Assembly (NCBI RefSeq): GCF_003568845.1
Contig: NZ_CP030127.1
Location: forward strand, 589,501 to 653,500
Length of the DNA: 64,000 nt
Source of the DNA: Indioceanicola profundi
Lineage (GTDB): Bacteria; Pseudomonadota; Alphaproteobacteria; Azospirillales; Azospirillaceae
Reading direction: 5' to 3'
Shown: positions 8,470 to 17,805 of the stretch, piece after piece
How the letters are laid out: each line of letters begins with the position of its first letter
Position numbering within the stretch: the first letter of the stretch is position 1
Made by a program: the position numbers and the translations under genes
Notes under the pieces: model-generated
The model's input: the letters and a program-made list of their open reading frames with translations, nothing else
The model's database searches: none
What the model was told of the DNA's origin: nothing

Positions 8470-9887
8470 GAGGGACGTTCAAGCTGGGTGATCTGGGTCT
8501 GTGCCGCCTGCCGCAGTTCCTCGACCGTGATGCCGGGCACGCCGCGCACGGCGGCCGTCGGCTCCGTTCGCTGGGAGAGGTCGAGCACGTTCCGGAAACA
8601 GCGTTGCGCGCCCTCCTGGTCGGTGGGCCGCAGCAGGCATCCAAGCTGGTAATGCGCAATCAGCGCAGTGCGGTCCAGGTAGAGCGCGCGGCGGTACGCC
8701 TCGATCGCCTGCGGAACACCTCCGCGCTGCTCATGCACCATGCCGAGGCAGAAATGCACCCAGGGGTCCAGCGGCTCCTGGCTCAACCAGCGTTGGCAGG
8801 CTGCGGCTGCACCCTCCCAATCGCCACGGCGGATCAGTTGCTCCACTTCCTCCGCCAGTGCAGGGGCGGCCGCGGGAGGCTGCGGCACCGGCATGGGCGG
8901 CAGGGGGGCAGGCTTCGCGGGTGGGGCGCGCCGCACCGGCGCGGATTGCTGACGGCGCGGGCGTGAGGCAGCCGGCGGCGGAAGCTGGAGCGAGGGCTTG
9001 GGGGCGAGCTTGGTCCAGAGCGGCTGCGGCCGGACCACCCCGCCCTCCGGCTTGCGGTACAGAACCGCGTCCGGCAGCATCACCGCTTCATAGTCTCGGA
9101 ACAGCCGCATGTCCGGCTCCGCATGGCCGACCAAAAGCCATCCGCCCTCCGGCAGGCTCTTGTGGAATTCCGCAAGGATTCGGGCGTTTGTTTCCTGATC
9201 GAAATAAATAAAGACATTACGGCAGAAGATCAGGTCCGGGCTGCCCAGCTCGAGCGGAACGCGGTCGCGCACCAGATTGTGGTACTGGAAGCTCGTCCAG
9301 GCACGGTAGTCGGGCTTCAGCTCCCAATGGCTGCCCGCACGGGTGAAGCAGCGGTCGCGCAGATCGTCGGGCGTGGCACGGAACGACCAGGAGCCGAAGC
9401 GCGCCGCCCGGGCAGCGGCCAGGAAGCGCCGGTTGATGTCGGTGCCCAGAATGCCGACATCCCAGTCCTTCAGCTCCCGGCCGAAGCGCTCCTTCAGCAG
9501 GATAGCCGCCGTATAGGCTTCAGCACCGGTCGCGCAGCCGGCACTCCAGATCCGGAGCTGTCGGATGTCCGCCTTGCGGGCCAGGATGTCCGGTATGATG
9601 CGGTCGGTGAAGGCTGTCCATTGGCCGGCATGGCGCAGGAAGTAGGTTTCCCCGATGGTCAGCTCCGCCGCCAGGGCATCCTTCTCCGCCACCGCCTGGT
9701 CGCCGGTCAGCAGACGCAGATAGGCCGTTCCGTCCGCAGCACCGGCCGCCTTCATGCGCCGGGCGAAGGCGGCTGCCAGGGATTCATCCTTGTCGGCATA
9801 GAAAGTCATGCCGGTCAGTTCGATGGCCATTGCCTTGAGTTGCGGGAACCGGGGGTCGCGCTGCAACTCGGCGGGAGAGGGGCTCAC
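8466..9887 (-). CDS. cheR: CheR methyltransferase with C-terminal TPR domain
   Basis: This 473-aa protein methylates receptor glutamates with S-adenosylmethionine. The CheR fold occupies roughly residues 1-280 (GETYFLRH; RIWSAGCATGAEAYT for SAM; LIFCRNVFIYFD). A Pro/Ala-rich linker (about 285-345) leads to a TPR region (WVHFCLGMVHEQRGG and AHYQLGCLLR). CheR fused to TPRs is the WspC-like architecture. It overlaps both neighbours by ATGA, as expected for coupled translation within the operon. Confidence 0.93.
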   Translation of the reverse strand: MSPSPAELQRDPRFPQLKAMAIELTGMTFYADKDESLAAAFARRMKAAGAADGTAYLRLLTGDQAVAEKDALAAELTIGETYFLRHAGQWTAFTDRIIPDILARKADIRQLRIWSAGCATGAEAYTAAILLKERFGRELKDWDVGILGTDINRRFLAAARAARFGSWSFRATPDDLRDRCFTRAGSHWELKPDYRAWTSFQYHNLVRDRVPLELGSPDLIFCRNVFIYFDQETNARILAEFHKSLPEGGWLLVGHAEPDMRLFRDYEAVMLPDAVLYRKPEGGVVRPQPLWTKLAPKPSLQLPPPAASRPRRQQSAPVRRAPPAKPAPLPPMPVPQPPAAAPALAEEVEQLIRRGDWEGAAAACQRWLSQEPLDPWVHFCLGMVHEQRGGVPQAIEAYRRALYLDRTALIAHYQLGCLLRPTDQEGAQRCFRNVLDLSQRTEPTAAVRGVPGITVEELRQAAQTQITQLERPS

Positions 9888-10438
9888 GGCGCCTCCTCCG
9901 GGAAGCGGTCGTCCAAGGCGCGGCGGCGCGCCTCTTCCGCCGCGCGGAACGCCTCGATCCGGGTTTCCTCCTCGCGCAGCAGCAGCCGCTCCGGCACCAG
10001 CACGCCGCAGGTCTCGTTCTCCAGCATCACCTCTGCCCGCAGCACCCCGCCGAAGCTTTCCGCCGGGTCCACCTGCCGCCAGGAGCGAGCGTCCGGTCGA
10101 AGGATGGCGAGAGCACGGTCCACGAGCAGCGCACGGGGCGAGGGGCCACGAAGCCGCACCAGGGCAGTGGCCGGGCTGGGCGGCAACTCGGGCAGGCCCA
10201 GCAGCCGGGCCAGGCTCACCACCGGAAGCGCCAGATCGGGCAGCATGAGGAAACCCGCGAGGAGCGGTGGCCGGTTGGGCGGCTCGGCCAGCGCCGCCAT
10301 GGGCAGCAGCGACTGAACGGCAGCGCGGGGCAGGGCGAAGCTGCGCCCGGACAGGGCGAAAACCAGAAGTTCGTCGCCGGTCTTGCCGGACACCTCCGTA
10401 GCGGCGGCGCGGCCGCCTATGGTCGCGGTTCCGGTCAC
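9884..10438 (-). CDS. CheW-like protein, second adaptor of the operon
   Basis: This 184-aa protein is called from a GTG start that sits 4 bases after the upstream stop. A longer in-frame reading from 10573 would overlap the response regulator and is rejected. The CheW-like core includes ELLVFALSGRSFALPRAAVQS and GFLMLPDLALPVVSLARLLG. An arginine/glutamate-rich C-terminal helix follows. It probably acts as the second coupling protein between receptor and CheA. Confidence 0.78.
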   Translation of the reverse strand: MTGTATIGGRAAATEVSGKTGDELLVFALSGRSFALPRAAVQSLLPMAALAEPPNRPPLLAGFLMLPDLALPVVSLARLLGLPELPPSPATALVRLRGPSPRALLVDRALAILRPDARSWRQVDPAESFGGVLRAEVMLENETCGVLVPERLLLREEETRIEAFRAAEEARRRALDDRFPEEAP

Positions 10439-10442
10439 GGGC

Positions 10443-10832
10443 TCAGCCGCCCGGCTGGGCCGGCTTGCCGGTGATGACCAGATGGCGCAGTTCGGTAAGG
10501 AGTTCCTGCTCGCCGAACGGCTTCTGCAGGCGCCGGCAATCCCGCAACCGCTCCGGCAGCATGCCGGATTCATATCCGGTCGTCAGCATCACAGGCACAT
10601 TGCGCGCCACCAGCTTGTCGGCCACAGGATAAACGGCCTCTCCCGCCAGATTGACGTCCAGTATGGCACCATCCAACGGCTGATCATCGGCCAGCCGGAT
10701 TGCCTCTTCCACGTTCTTCGCGGGCCCGATCACATCGCATCCGGCAGACGAAAGGATATCCGCAACAAAAATTGCGTTTATGAACTCGTCCTCGACCAGA
10801 AGGATTTTAAGGCCGGCAAGTGATTCGGGCAT
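10443..10832 (-). CDS. Single-domain response regulator (CheY-like)
   Basis: This 129-aa receiver has LLVEDE, the acceptor Asp in GAILDVNLAGE, Thr in MLTTGY and Lys in LQKPF. The LDVNLAGE loop is the type usually paired with HWE/HisKA_2 kinases, not the flagellar-motor CheY type. The start at 10832 is chosen for the GGAAGAG site 9 bases upstream; an ATG six codons earlier is possible. It is first in the chemosensory operon and could shuttle phosphate from CheA or the HWE kinase. It has no output domain. Confidence 0.88.
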   Translation of the reverse strand: MPESLAGLKILLVEDEFINAIFVADILSSAGCDVIGPAKNVEEAIRLADDQPLDGAILDVNLAGEAVYPVADKLVARNVPVMLTTGYESGMLPERLRDCRRLQKPFGEQELLTELRHLVITGKPAQPGG

Positions 10833-11029
10833 ACTGCTCAGCTCTTCCATTAGAAATAAAATAAAACAGGCTGACGATGCCTTCGAGCATGTCAACCTGC
10901 CAAGAGACTTGATCTCACAGAACAAGAAAAAGGATACAACGGCCGCATCCGGGCTGTCGAACCAGACGGTCGGCCTATTACCGAACTTAGGCCTATCGGC
11001 CTAGTCCGACTGTGTGGTCTCAGTGCGCG

Positions 11030-12742
11030 CTAGCGGGTCCGGCGCGCGCCACGGCTGGGCTTTACCCAAAGGCGCAGGTCGGAAAAGCGCGGCACGCGTC
11101 GCTCAATGAAGCCGTTAGCGCGCGCATAATCGATGAAGGGCTGCTCCAGCAGTTTTTCCTCTTTGCCCACCAGGATGGCAGCAGGCGGACGGTCGCGCAG
11201 CAGTTCGTCCAGAGTCTCGGGCGTAACGCCGTTCAGCCTGTCGATCTCCGCCGGCTTCAGCCGGTCGCCCGTACGATAGAAGAAGGGGCCGGCCGACAGT
11301 TCGGGATAGATATCCAGCCCAGCCTCCAAGGCGAAGATCGGGGTCAGGGTCAGGACCGGCCCATCCGTGCCGGCGGCCGCCAGCTCGCCCCGAATGCTGG
11401 CGCTGGCCTCCGCGACGCGATTGACCATCCATTTGTGCGGCATCACCAGCTTGGGGGCGGTCTGCATGAGCAGCGCCGTTCCCGGCAGGCAGCCGACGAT
11501 GACCACCCCTGCGAAGATGGCTCCACGGGCGCCGAACATCGGGGCCAGCGCATGGAACAGGAACGGTGCCGACAGGGCCAGCATGGCCGCGAAGGGGTGG
11601 AAGTACTGGATATAGGGCGGGCGAGGCAGCAGCCCGGCGATCAGGGCCAGCACTACCAGAAGCAGGGTCAGGGACGCCCGGTTGCGGGCCAACCGCTCGC
11701 GGATAGCAGGACCGATATGGGTTGCGCGGGTGGCCACCATGGTGATCGCGATCAGGATCACCACGGCCATGACGGCATCAGAGAAGACCCGGCGGTTCAG
11801 GAACTCGGCAAGATGCTCCGCCCCGAAATAGCTCTCCCGCCCGATCATCCGGTGCCACGCCAAGGGCGTGTCCAGGTGGTAGGTGAAATTGCCTTCGATG
11901 AACCCGTGCCAGGCACCGATAGCGTAGCTGAGGATCAGCAGCAGCCCAAGGAAGCCGCCGGCGGTGAGCGGCAGTGCGCTGTCCAGGATGCGGCTGCGGA
12001 TTGTCCGGCCGGAATCCATCAGCAGCACGTAAATCATGATTCCCAGTGGCGCGAACCCCCAGGACAGTTTCAGCCCGACGGACAGCGCCAACAACAAACC
12101 GGCCAAGCCCAGCAGCCTTCTGCGCCCGACATCCGCGTCGAGCCCGCGCAGCGTCAGCAGGATGCCGGCCAGTCCCGCCGCACAGGGCGCCATGTCGTTG
12201 CGGCTGCTGTCGACCGCGGCCAGAACGGCCGTGGAGGTAATGAACAGCAAGGTGGTTCCCAGCCCGACCATATGGTTGTGGGTCAGGCGCACGGCCTGCT
12301 GCCACAGCATTGCGCAACAGCCCAGGGTCAACAGCCAGGTAAGCAGGCGGGCGGCCAGGAAATAGCCGCCATCTCCCCCGCCCGTCAGCTGGAAGGCGGC
12401 GGCAAGCAGCTCCGGATAGAGCGGAGTCTGGAGATAGATGAAGTCGCGGTAGACCTCTCCTTGCATCGCCAGCACGCCGGCCGCGATGAACTGCTCCTCA
12501 TCGTGGTTGTAGCCACGGCCGATGGCAAAGACGAGGAGCACCAGGGCAAGAATGGCCCCCGCGATCACCGGGAGGGTGGCAGCCCGGCCGGCGCGGTCGC
12601 GCGATACTGTCAGCCCGGCTGAATCCAGGGACGTGATGGCGCCGGTTCCGGTGGGCGTGGCCGCAATGGCCTTGGCACTGACGGGTTCGCTGCCCGGGGG
12701 CGGGACCTGGGCCTGGATGGAATCCGCCTCGCGCTTCGCCAT
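11030..12742 (-). CDS. Integral-membrane glycosyltransferase, PMT/ArnT-like (GT-C)
   Basis: This protein of about 570 aa has roughly 10-11 hydrophobic segments starting near residue 60. The first periplasmic loop has YNHDEEQF, placed where GT-C enzymes keep the acidic catalytic residue, followed by YLQTPLYPELL. Such enzymes move a sugar or phospho-sugar from a polyprenyl carrier onto protein, lipid A or polysaccharide outside the membrane. The substrate cannot be told. I chose the ATG at 12742; an upstream TTG at 12802 would add 20 residues that do not look conserved. It stands alone, near other surface-sugar genes. Confidence 0.75.
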   Translation of the reverse strand: MAKREADSIQAQVPPPGSEPVSAKAIAATPTGTGAITSLDSAGLTVSRDRAGRAATLPVIAGAILALVLLVFAIGRGYNHDEEQFIAAGVLAMQGEVYRDFIYLQTPLYPELLAAAFQLTGGGDGGYFLAARLLTWLLTLGCCAMLWQQAVRLTHNHMVGLGTTLLFITSTAVLAAVDSSRNDMAPCAAGLAGILLTLRGLDADVGRRRLLGLAGLLLALSVGLKLSWGFAPLGIMIYVLLMDSGRTIRSRILDSALPLTAGGFLGLLLILSYAIGAWHGFIEGNFTYHLDTPLAWHRMIGRESYFGAEHLAEFLNRRVFSDAVMAVVILIAITMVATRATHIGPAIRERLARNRASLTLLLVVLALIAGLLPRPPYIQYFHPFAAMLALSAPFLFHALAPMFGARGAIFAGVVIVGCLPGTALLMQTAPKLVMPHKWMVNRVAEASASIRGELAAAGTDGPVLTLTPIFALEAGLDIYPELSAGPFFYRTGDRLKPAEIDRLNGVTPETLDELLRDRPPAAILVGKEEKLLEQPFIDYARANGFIERRVPRFSDLRLWVKPSRGARRTR

Positions 12743-12913
12743 TCGGTCTACCGTCTTTACCGGAACAGCTTCCTCCTTACAGGTGCGCCACGGTCCAGGC
12801 AATCGGAATGCCCGGTCGCAGTGGAAGGGTCACGAGAGTGTCACGGAGGAAATGGCAGCGGAGGGCGGGAGTACGCAGGCCGGATTCCTGCGGGGCGGCT
12901 TGATTGTGCAACG

Positions 12914-12944
12914 AAAAGGGCGGCGCATCTTGCGATGGCCGCCC
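12914..12944 (-). terminator. Rho-independent terminator after HU gene
   Basis: On the minus strand GGGCGGC-C-ATC pairs with GAT-GC-GCCGCCC around a GCAA loop, followed by TTTTC. It lies 24 bases past the HU stop codon. Confidence 0.8.
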
Positions 12945-12967
12945 CGTTCCGATGCGTAGCGCCCGGA

Positions 12968-13243
12968 TCAGCCGTTGACGGCGTCCTTCAGGCCCTTGCC
13001 GGCGGTGAACTTCGGCTGCTTGGAGGCGGCGATCTCGATGGTCTCGCCGGTGCGCGGGTTCTTGCCCTGGCGCGCGGCGCGCTCAGCGACGGCGAAGGTC
13101 CCGAAGCCCAGCAGGCGCACATCGTCACCCTTCTTCAGGGCGGCGGCGATACCGTCGAACACGGCGTCGACAGCCTTGGTGGCATCGGACTTGGACAGGC
13201 CGGTGGTGTCGGCGACGGCGGCGACGAGATCGTTCTTGTTCAT
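12968..13243 (-). CDS. hup: HU family DNA-binding protein
   Basis: This 91-aa nucleoid protein bends and compacts DNA as a dimer. [20 protein letters not shown] starts a canonical HU chain; [21 protein letters not shown] is the arm region and [14 protein letters not shown]-type residues close it. The start at 13243 has an AGGGAG site. The open frame continues 62 codons upstream but that stretch is unlike any HU. It is monocistronic with its own terminator. Confidence 0.96.
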   Translation of the reverse strand: MNKNDLVAAVADTTGLSKSDATKAVDAVFDGIAAALKKGDDVRLLGFGTFAVAERAARQGKNPRTGETIEIAASKQPKFTAGKGLKDAVNG

Positions 13244-13425
13244 GCTTTGGCTCCCTTGAGCGCGTTGAGGTGGCTCTTTCAATGAACGAAGTTGGGCCGT
13301 TCCACCAAGCCCAAACCCGCTGTTTCCAAGCGAATTAACGCCAAACGCGGCAGCGGGGCAACACCGAACACGTGCCGCAGCCTGTCTGGGCCTCCCGCGG
13401 AACCGGTTACGGGAGGCGGTCGGGG

Positions 13426-15138
13426 TCAATGTAGGAGCATTCTGTCGAAGATCGTGGAATGGCTCCAGTCAGGCACGCCGATGATCACAGGCTGCAGCGC
13501 CACTGTATTGGAGATGTCCAGGACTGGCGCGAAAAGGTCCGAGGCGGGAAGGATATCATCGCGCATGCCCGTAACAACCTCATCCAGCATGGGAAACGCG
13601 GAGACTGACCGGTGCTGTCCAGTGCTGCTCTGTGGCTGGTCTGTGACGCCGGGCAGGGGGGCAGCGTCTGCATAACGCTCGACTTGGCCGGCCTTGCTTG
13701 TGCGCGGCGTGCTCTCCGCGACGGCTTCCTCATAGCTCTTCCAGAGCGAACCGCCTTCCCGAATCCTGTACTCCAGCACGTCCGACTTCGGGTGTGCCAG
13801 CAGCGGACCCGGCATCGACGGCTTTGTCGGCGCGGGACCGGACAGGACGGGGGCATTCGTCGGGACCGCTACAGGGTTGGTGAAGATGAAGACGTCCGGG
13901 GTCAGGGCATTCAGGCTGAGATTCTTCAGCAGCAGGGCCTGATCCTCATCCAGGCGTAGAAGCACGTCCGAACCCATCTGGCGAGCCCAGACCAGCACGT
14001 CATCCGCGTGACAGAAATGGAACCCGTCCAACCGGATTTTGTCCGTATTATTAACGGTGTTGCTGAAATCCAGGATGACGTCGTTGCCGCGCCCATTCCT
14101 GATCACAAAGATGTCTGTTCCGCGCCCGCCTTGCAGCGTGTCGTCGCCCCGGCCCCCATCCAACTCGTTATAGGAAGACCTGGAACCGCCGAGGAAATTA
14201 TTCTTGTCATTCCCGGTCAGGAAGCGGCTGCCATCGCCGGACATGACTGCATTGGTTTCCTCCGGCTTCATGGTGTAGCGCCAAGCGTATGAGGTGACCG
14301 GGCTTGTCCTGGTCAGTACCGTGAAATCCTCGATGCCGATGGTCGCCCAGCCCGTAGGAATGCCGACGAGCTGGTGATCCGGCGTCTTTTGATAGGCCCG
14401 GATGTAATCAATCTTCATGTCCGCCGGAAATGGCGTGCTGCCGTCCGGATTGCCCGGCCAGTAGCCGCCGACGGCCAGATTGGCGACCAGATAGGCGGGC
14501 TGGTTGGTGATCTTGTTTGCCGTCTCACCGACCTTGATGCCGTCGTAATACCAGACGACTTTATTTTCCTGCCAGTCGATGCCGTAGGTGTGGAACCCGC
14601 CGGAGCTATCGAACATTCCCTTCACGGCGACCGCATAGACCTTCTTATGGCTGCCGGATTCGTCCTTGTAGTGGGAAGTGCCGTAAAGCTTGTCCGGCTC
14701 CTTCCCCAGAACCTCAACCACGTCCAGTTCCGGAGGCCATTGGCCATCCAGTGTCAGCATCCAGAAGGCTGGCCAGAGGCCCTTGCCAGCCGGCATCTGG
14801 GCCCGGATCTCGAAATAGCCGTACTGCATCGAGAAGCCGCGCTCGGACGAGATCATGCCGGACGTGTAATCGAGGTTGTCGATTTGCGCCTTGATCTCCG
14901 CCGAAGCCGGTTCGGCACGGATCGTAAGAATGCCGTCCTGTACGTTGAAGGGATTCAGTCCCAGATTCTTGTAGGACGGGTCGACATAGAGTTGCTTCTC
15001 CCCGTTGCCAGGTAGCGTCCGCGTTCCCCAGTATCCGTAAGGTCTCCAGAAGCCGTCGGACTGGCCAAGAAGATCGATCTCATCGAAATCGTCGCTGAAG
15101 ACCATCTTGTACTTTGAAAGGTCCAGTGTCTCCGTCAT
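13426..15138 (-). CDS. GH16 glucanase with RTX-like module (ExsH-like)
   Basis: This 570-aa enzyme should cut beta-1,3/1,4-glucan or an acidic exopolysaccharide. The GH16 jelly roll spans about residues 10-250. The catalytic motif ELDVVE has nucleophile E137, D139 and acid/base E142. Residues 328-344 ([17 protein letters not shown]) are two RTX/hemolysin-type calcium-binding nonapeptides. There is no N-terminal signal peptide, so export by a type I system with a C-terminal signal is likely, as in rhizobial ExsH. The last 120 residues are low-complexity and unassigned. No type I transporter is in the window. Confidence 0.85.
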   Translation of the reverse strand: MTETLDLSKYKMVFSDDFDEIDLLGQSDGFWRPYGYWGTRTLPGNGEKQLYVDPSYKNLGLNPFNVQDGILTIRAEPASAEIKAQIDNLDYTSGMISSERGFSMQYGYFEIRAQMPAGKGLWPAFWMLTLDGQWPPELDVVEVLGKEPDKLYGTSHYKDESGSHKKVYAVAVKGMFDSSGGFHTYGIDWQENKVVWYYDGIKVGETANKITNQPAYLVANLAVGGYWPGNPDGSTPFPADMKIDYIRAYQKTPDHQLVGIPTGWATIGIEDFTVLTRTSPVTSYAWRYTMKPEETNAVMSGDGSRFLTGNDKNNFLGGSRSSYNELDGGRGDDTLQGGRGTDIFVIRNGRGNDVILDFSNTVNNTDKIRLDGFHFCHADDVLVWARQMGSDVLLRLDEDQALLLKNLSLNALTPDVFIFTNPVAVPTNAPVLSGPAPTKPSMPGPLLAHPKSDVLEYRIREGGSLWKSYEEAVAESTPRTSKAGQVERYADAAPLPGVTDQPQSSTGQHRSVSAFPMLDEVVTGMRDDILPASDLFAPVLDISNTVALQPVIIGVPDWSHSTIFDRMLLH

Positions 15139-15493
15139 CGGCGCCGTCCTGCGTGCTTTCAGCGTCGCATATCCGCACAGCCCATTCCGCGCGGATGGTG
15201 GACGTCTGCTTGACTCGGGCAGGCATCCAGCACGGTCAGAATCGATAGTGGTAATTAACGACCGCTTTAACAGGCCGGCAACGCCTGTGATGATCCTGTG
15301 ACAATACCCAATTTGGGCGGATTAAGCCCTTAGGTCGCGCGATTGTCGCTTGGACGCGCGGCCTTTGTCCCCGTTCTGCCCGCACAGGCTATCCGGCGGC
15401 CAAGCGATACAACTCATCGGGGCAAGGCCAACTGAATCCGGGGGAATCAGGACAGTCCGTGGGCTTTGGATGTGGCCGAAAATGGTGCGCTCG
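15139..15493. other. 355-bp intergenic region upstream of the GH16 gene
   Basis: No coding frame is convincing. About 120 bases before the GH16 start there is TTAA-N8-TTAAC (15255-15270), close to the CtrA-like boxes in front of the flagellar genes but with 8 instead of 7 spacer bases. Nothing else stands out. Confidence 0.5.
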
Positions 15494-15724
15494 TCAGGCC
15501 GCGCCGTGTGCAGGGTCAAGCAGCGCGATCAGGCGCTCCGCCTCCGCCGGAAGTGGTCGGCTTGCCGGCACCGACAACAGGTACCGCTCAAGCCGCGCAC
15601 CATGGGCGATGGTGGCCAGCATGCATTCGAGCCGGCGGAGGGTGATGTCGTCACAGCTTTCGAGTGCTGCGCGACAACTCCGCAGAGCGCGCGCTTTCCG
15701 CCCGTCTGCACTCCGGTCCCGCAT
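15494..15724 (-). CDS. Small unknown protein divergent from fliK
   Basis: This 76-aa reading frame is preceded by GGAGGG seven bases before its ATG and has high third-position GC (near 78% by eye), which supports real coding. The product is a soluble, largely helical, Arg/Leu/Ala-rich chain with three cysteines and no motif I recognise. It is transcribed away from fliK. The box at 15770-15784 sits between the two, so it might be co-regulated with flagella. The function is unknown. Confidence 0.5.
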   Translation of the reverse strand: MRDRSADGRKARALRSCRAALESCDDITLRRLECMLATIAHGARLERYLLSVPASRPLPAEAERLIALLDPAHGAA

Positions 15725-15769
15725 CAGCCGCCCTCCGTCTGTTGTCGGGTCGACCTTAGCCGGCCTTGT

Positions 15770-15784
15770 TTAAAGCCGCTTTCA
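15770..15784. promoter_or_regulatory. CtrA-like box, divergent region upstream of fliK
   Basis: TTAA-AGCCGCT-TTCA on the plus strand reads TGAA-N7-TTAAAC on the minus strand. The 7-base spacing matches the CtrA consensus TTAA-N7-TTAA. It sits 46 bp before the small minus-strand gene and 95 bp before fliK. Confidence 0.45.
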
Positions 15785-15831
15785 TCCGCGATCGGGTTTG
15801 CGGAGCCCGGCTGGAGGGGGCGGGCCGAACG

Positions 15832-15886
15832 CAAACGCCAGTTTAATTTCCGCAGCATAGGGTCAGGCTGGTTTCCAAATGGAGAC
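15832..15886 (+). promoter_or_regulatory. fliK promoter region: TTAA box, GCATAG and GTTTCC dyad
   Basis: CAAA-N7-TTAA (15832-15846) is followed by TTTCCG, GCATAG (15855-15860) and the dyad GTTTCC-AAAT-GGAGAC (15871-15886). The same series with near-identical spacing precedes flgE. The dyad overlaps the ATG used for fliK, which is unusual and could mean direct repression or a later start. Confidence 0.55.
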
Positions 15887-17120
15887 GAACTTGATCGCAC
15901 CCATGCTCCCGCCGCCCGGCCCTGGCCGCGAAACACAGTCCTCATTTGCCGCAGGTTCCTCCAAGGCAGCCCTGACCGGCCCCGGACGCGGATTCAATTC
16001 TCTTGTCACCGGGCAGGGGACCGGGACAGGCGGGCGCGTGGCCATGTCCCTCACAGGGGGAAAGCCGGAGCAAGGGAACTCGCTAGCGGTTGGAGGCGGG
16101 GTACCGGAGGTGGGGGCGTCGCTGGGAGGCGTTGCCGCCCCCGTGGAACCGGTCGCTTCCGCCGCAGATCAGGCTGTCCCGGCCGTTATGGACGCTGCCG
16201 CCCCGGAGCTGGAGCAGATCGAAGACGTTCTGGTCGTGCCGGGTGGGCAGGCCACTCCTGCGGCACCTTCTCAGGCAGCGGCAGGGACTGCCGGCTCTGA
16301 ACTCTCCATGATGAGCCTGGACGGTGGAGATGCTCCGGCATCGCCGGGCACGCCTCCGCAGCCCGGAAGCATCCTCGATGACGAGGGCAAGGTCGCATCT
16401 CCAGCGCCTTCCGCCCGGCCGCAGGAGATGCCGACGGCGGCGGTACGGGGCGCTGCGTCAGGTGGGCAGTCCGACCGTCCAATGCTTCCGGCCGGACGCA
16501 CTGTTCCGATCGCCGTCGGTCCGGGAGCCGAACCGGCGCCCGGTGGCCTGTTCACAACGCCGGAACCTGCGGGCCCGCCGCTCCCGACGCTGGCGTCATC
16601 CGCCGCTCCCGATGTTCAATCGACGCTCATGCAGATGCCGGCCCAGTCGGCATCGTCGCCAGTCGCGGCGGGTGCGGCAGCCGCCCATCAGGCCCGGACG
16701 ACAGCCATGGAAGCGCCTGCGGGACAACTCTTCGTCCGCATCGAACAAGCCACCGCGGAAGGCCAGACCCGCTTCGCCGTACGTCTGGACCCGGAGGAGT
16801 TGGGGCGCGTGGAGGTCGTGCTGGAATTCCAAGATGGCCGTGTGCAAGCAACTGTCGCCGCCGACCGTCCCGCCACGTTGGAACTGCTGCAGCGCGACGC
16901 CCGCTGGCTGGAGCGGGCGATGGAGCAGGGCGGCTTCAAGCTCCAGCAGGACGGTCTTCATTTCACACTGCGCGATGGCCAGGCTGGAGCCGGGCAGGAG
17001 GGCGGACAGCGTGCCGCCCGCCTTCTCGCCGCCGGCTTCGATGGTGCGGATTCCCGTGACGACATGCTGGTCCCCGCCGCCGCACGGCGGCTGGAGGGGC
17101 TGGTGGATATCCAGGTGTAA
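15879..17120 (+). CDS. fliK: Flagellar hook-length control protein FliK
   Basis: This 413-aa protein is exported as a ruler that sets hook length and switches export specificity through FlhB. The first 270 residues are low-complexity Ala/Pro/Gly/Ser-rich, as usual. The C-terminal Flg_hook domain is clear (QTRFAVRLDPEELGRVEVVL, then RDARWLERAMEQGG and LHFTLRDG). It is followed 12 bases later by flgD. The chosen ATG lies inside a regulatory-looking dyad and lacks a strong ribosome site, so the exact N-terminus is uncertain. Confidence 0.88.
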   Translation: METNLIAPMLPPPGPGRETQSSFAAGSSKAALTGPGRGFNSLVTGQGTGTGGRVAMSLTGGKPEQGNSLAVGGGVPEVGASLGGVAAPVEPVASAADQAVPAVMDAAAPELEQIEDVLVVPGGQATPAAPSQAAAGTAGSELSMMSLDGGDAPASPGTPPQPGSILDDEGKVASPAPSARPQEMPTAAVRGAASGGQSDRPMLPAGRTVPIAVGPGAEPAPGGLFTTPEPAGPPLPTLASSAAPDVQSTLMQMPAQSASSPVAAGAAAAHQARTTAMEAPAGQLFVRIEQATAEGQTRFAVRLDPEELGRVEVVLEFQDGRVQATVAADRPATLELLQRDARWLERAMEQGGFKLQQDGLHFTLRDGQAGAGQEGGQRAARLLAAGFDGADSRDDMLVPAAARRLEGLVDIQV

Positions 17121-17132
17121 GGAACCAAGTCC

Positions 17133-17786
17133 ATGACCGATCTTTCCGTCCAGTCCGGCATGACCGATCCGGCCGCAAGCGCCGCCCAAACCCGCCTCAC
17201 CGCTGACACCCAGTCGTTCCTGAAACTGCTGACGACGCAGCTTTCCAACCAGGACCCGCTGGCGCCGGTCGACCCGACCCAGTTCGTCAGTCAGCTCGCC
17301 CAGTTCTCCAGCGTGGAGCAGGCGGTGCAGTCCAATAGCCGGCTCGCCGAGGTCCTGTCCGAACTCCGCGCCAGCGGCGACCGGATGGACCTGTCCTATA
17401 TCGGCCGGGAGGTTGAGGTGGCCGATACGCGGGTGGCGCTTACCGAAGACGGTGCCTCTGCACGCTATCTGGTTCCCGACGGGGCGCAGCGGGTCGAAGT
17501 CCGCATCCTGGATATGGAAGGAAAGACGGTGCGAACGATCCAAGGCAGCACGGTTGCCGGGATCAAGGACCTTGAATGGGACGGCCGCACCGACAGCGGC
17601 ACCCAGGCGGAGACCGGCATCTACCGCGTGGAGATCGGCGCGTTCGACAAGGACGGCAAGCAGCTTGAGACCCAGATCACCGTCACCGACAAGGTGCGTC
17701 GCGTGGTACGGCAGGACGGGAAAACGCTGTTCCAGCTGAATGGCGGCCAAGTGGTGACGCGCGACCAGATCGTCTCGGCAGGTTGA
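17133..17786 (+). CDS. flgD: Flagellar hook assembly scaffold FlgD
   Basis: This 217-aa hook cap is needed for FlgE polymerisation. The N-terminal signature is intact: FLKLLTTQLSNQDPLAPVDP, then TQFVSQLAQFSSVEQ. The C-terminal half has the FlgD Tudor/Ig-like domain with LEWDGRTDSGTQAETGIYRV. Twelve bases separate it from fliK, so the two are co-transcribed. It converges on the XRE regulator gene. Confidence 0.95.
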   Translation: MTDLSVQSGMTDPAASAAQTRLTADTQSFLKLLTTQLSNQDPLAPVDPTQFVSQLAQFSSVEQAVQSNSRLAEVLSELRASGDRMDLSYIGREVEVADTRVALTEDGASARYLVPDGAQRVEVRILDMEGKTVRTIQGSTVAGIKDLEWDGRTDSGTQAETGIYRVEIGAFDKDGKQLETQITVTDKVRRVVRQDGKTLFQLNGGQVVTRDQIVSAG

Positions 17787-17805
17787 TGGGTCCCGATGTC
17801 AAGTC

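Noticed and set aside
11012-12622. 536-codon plus-strand frame
   Set aside because: Antisense to the membrane glycosyltransferase; Gln/Gly/His-rich composition typical of shadows.
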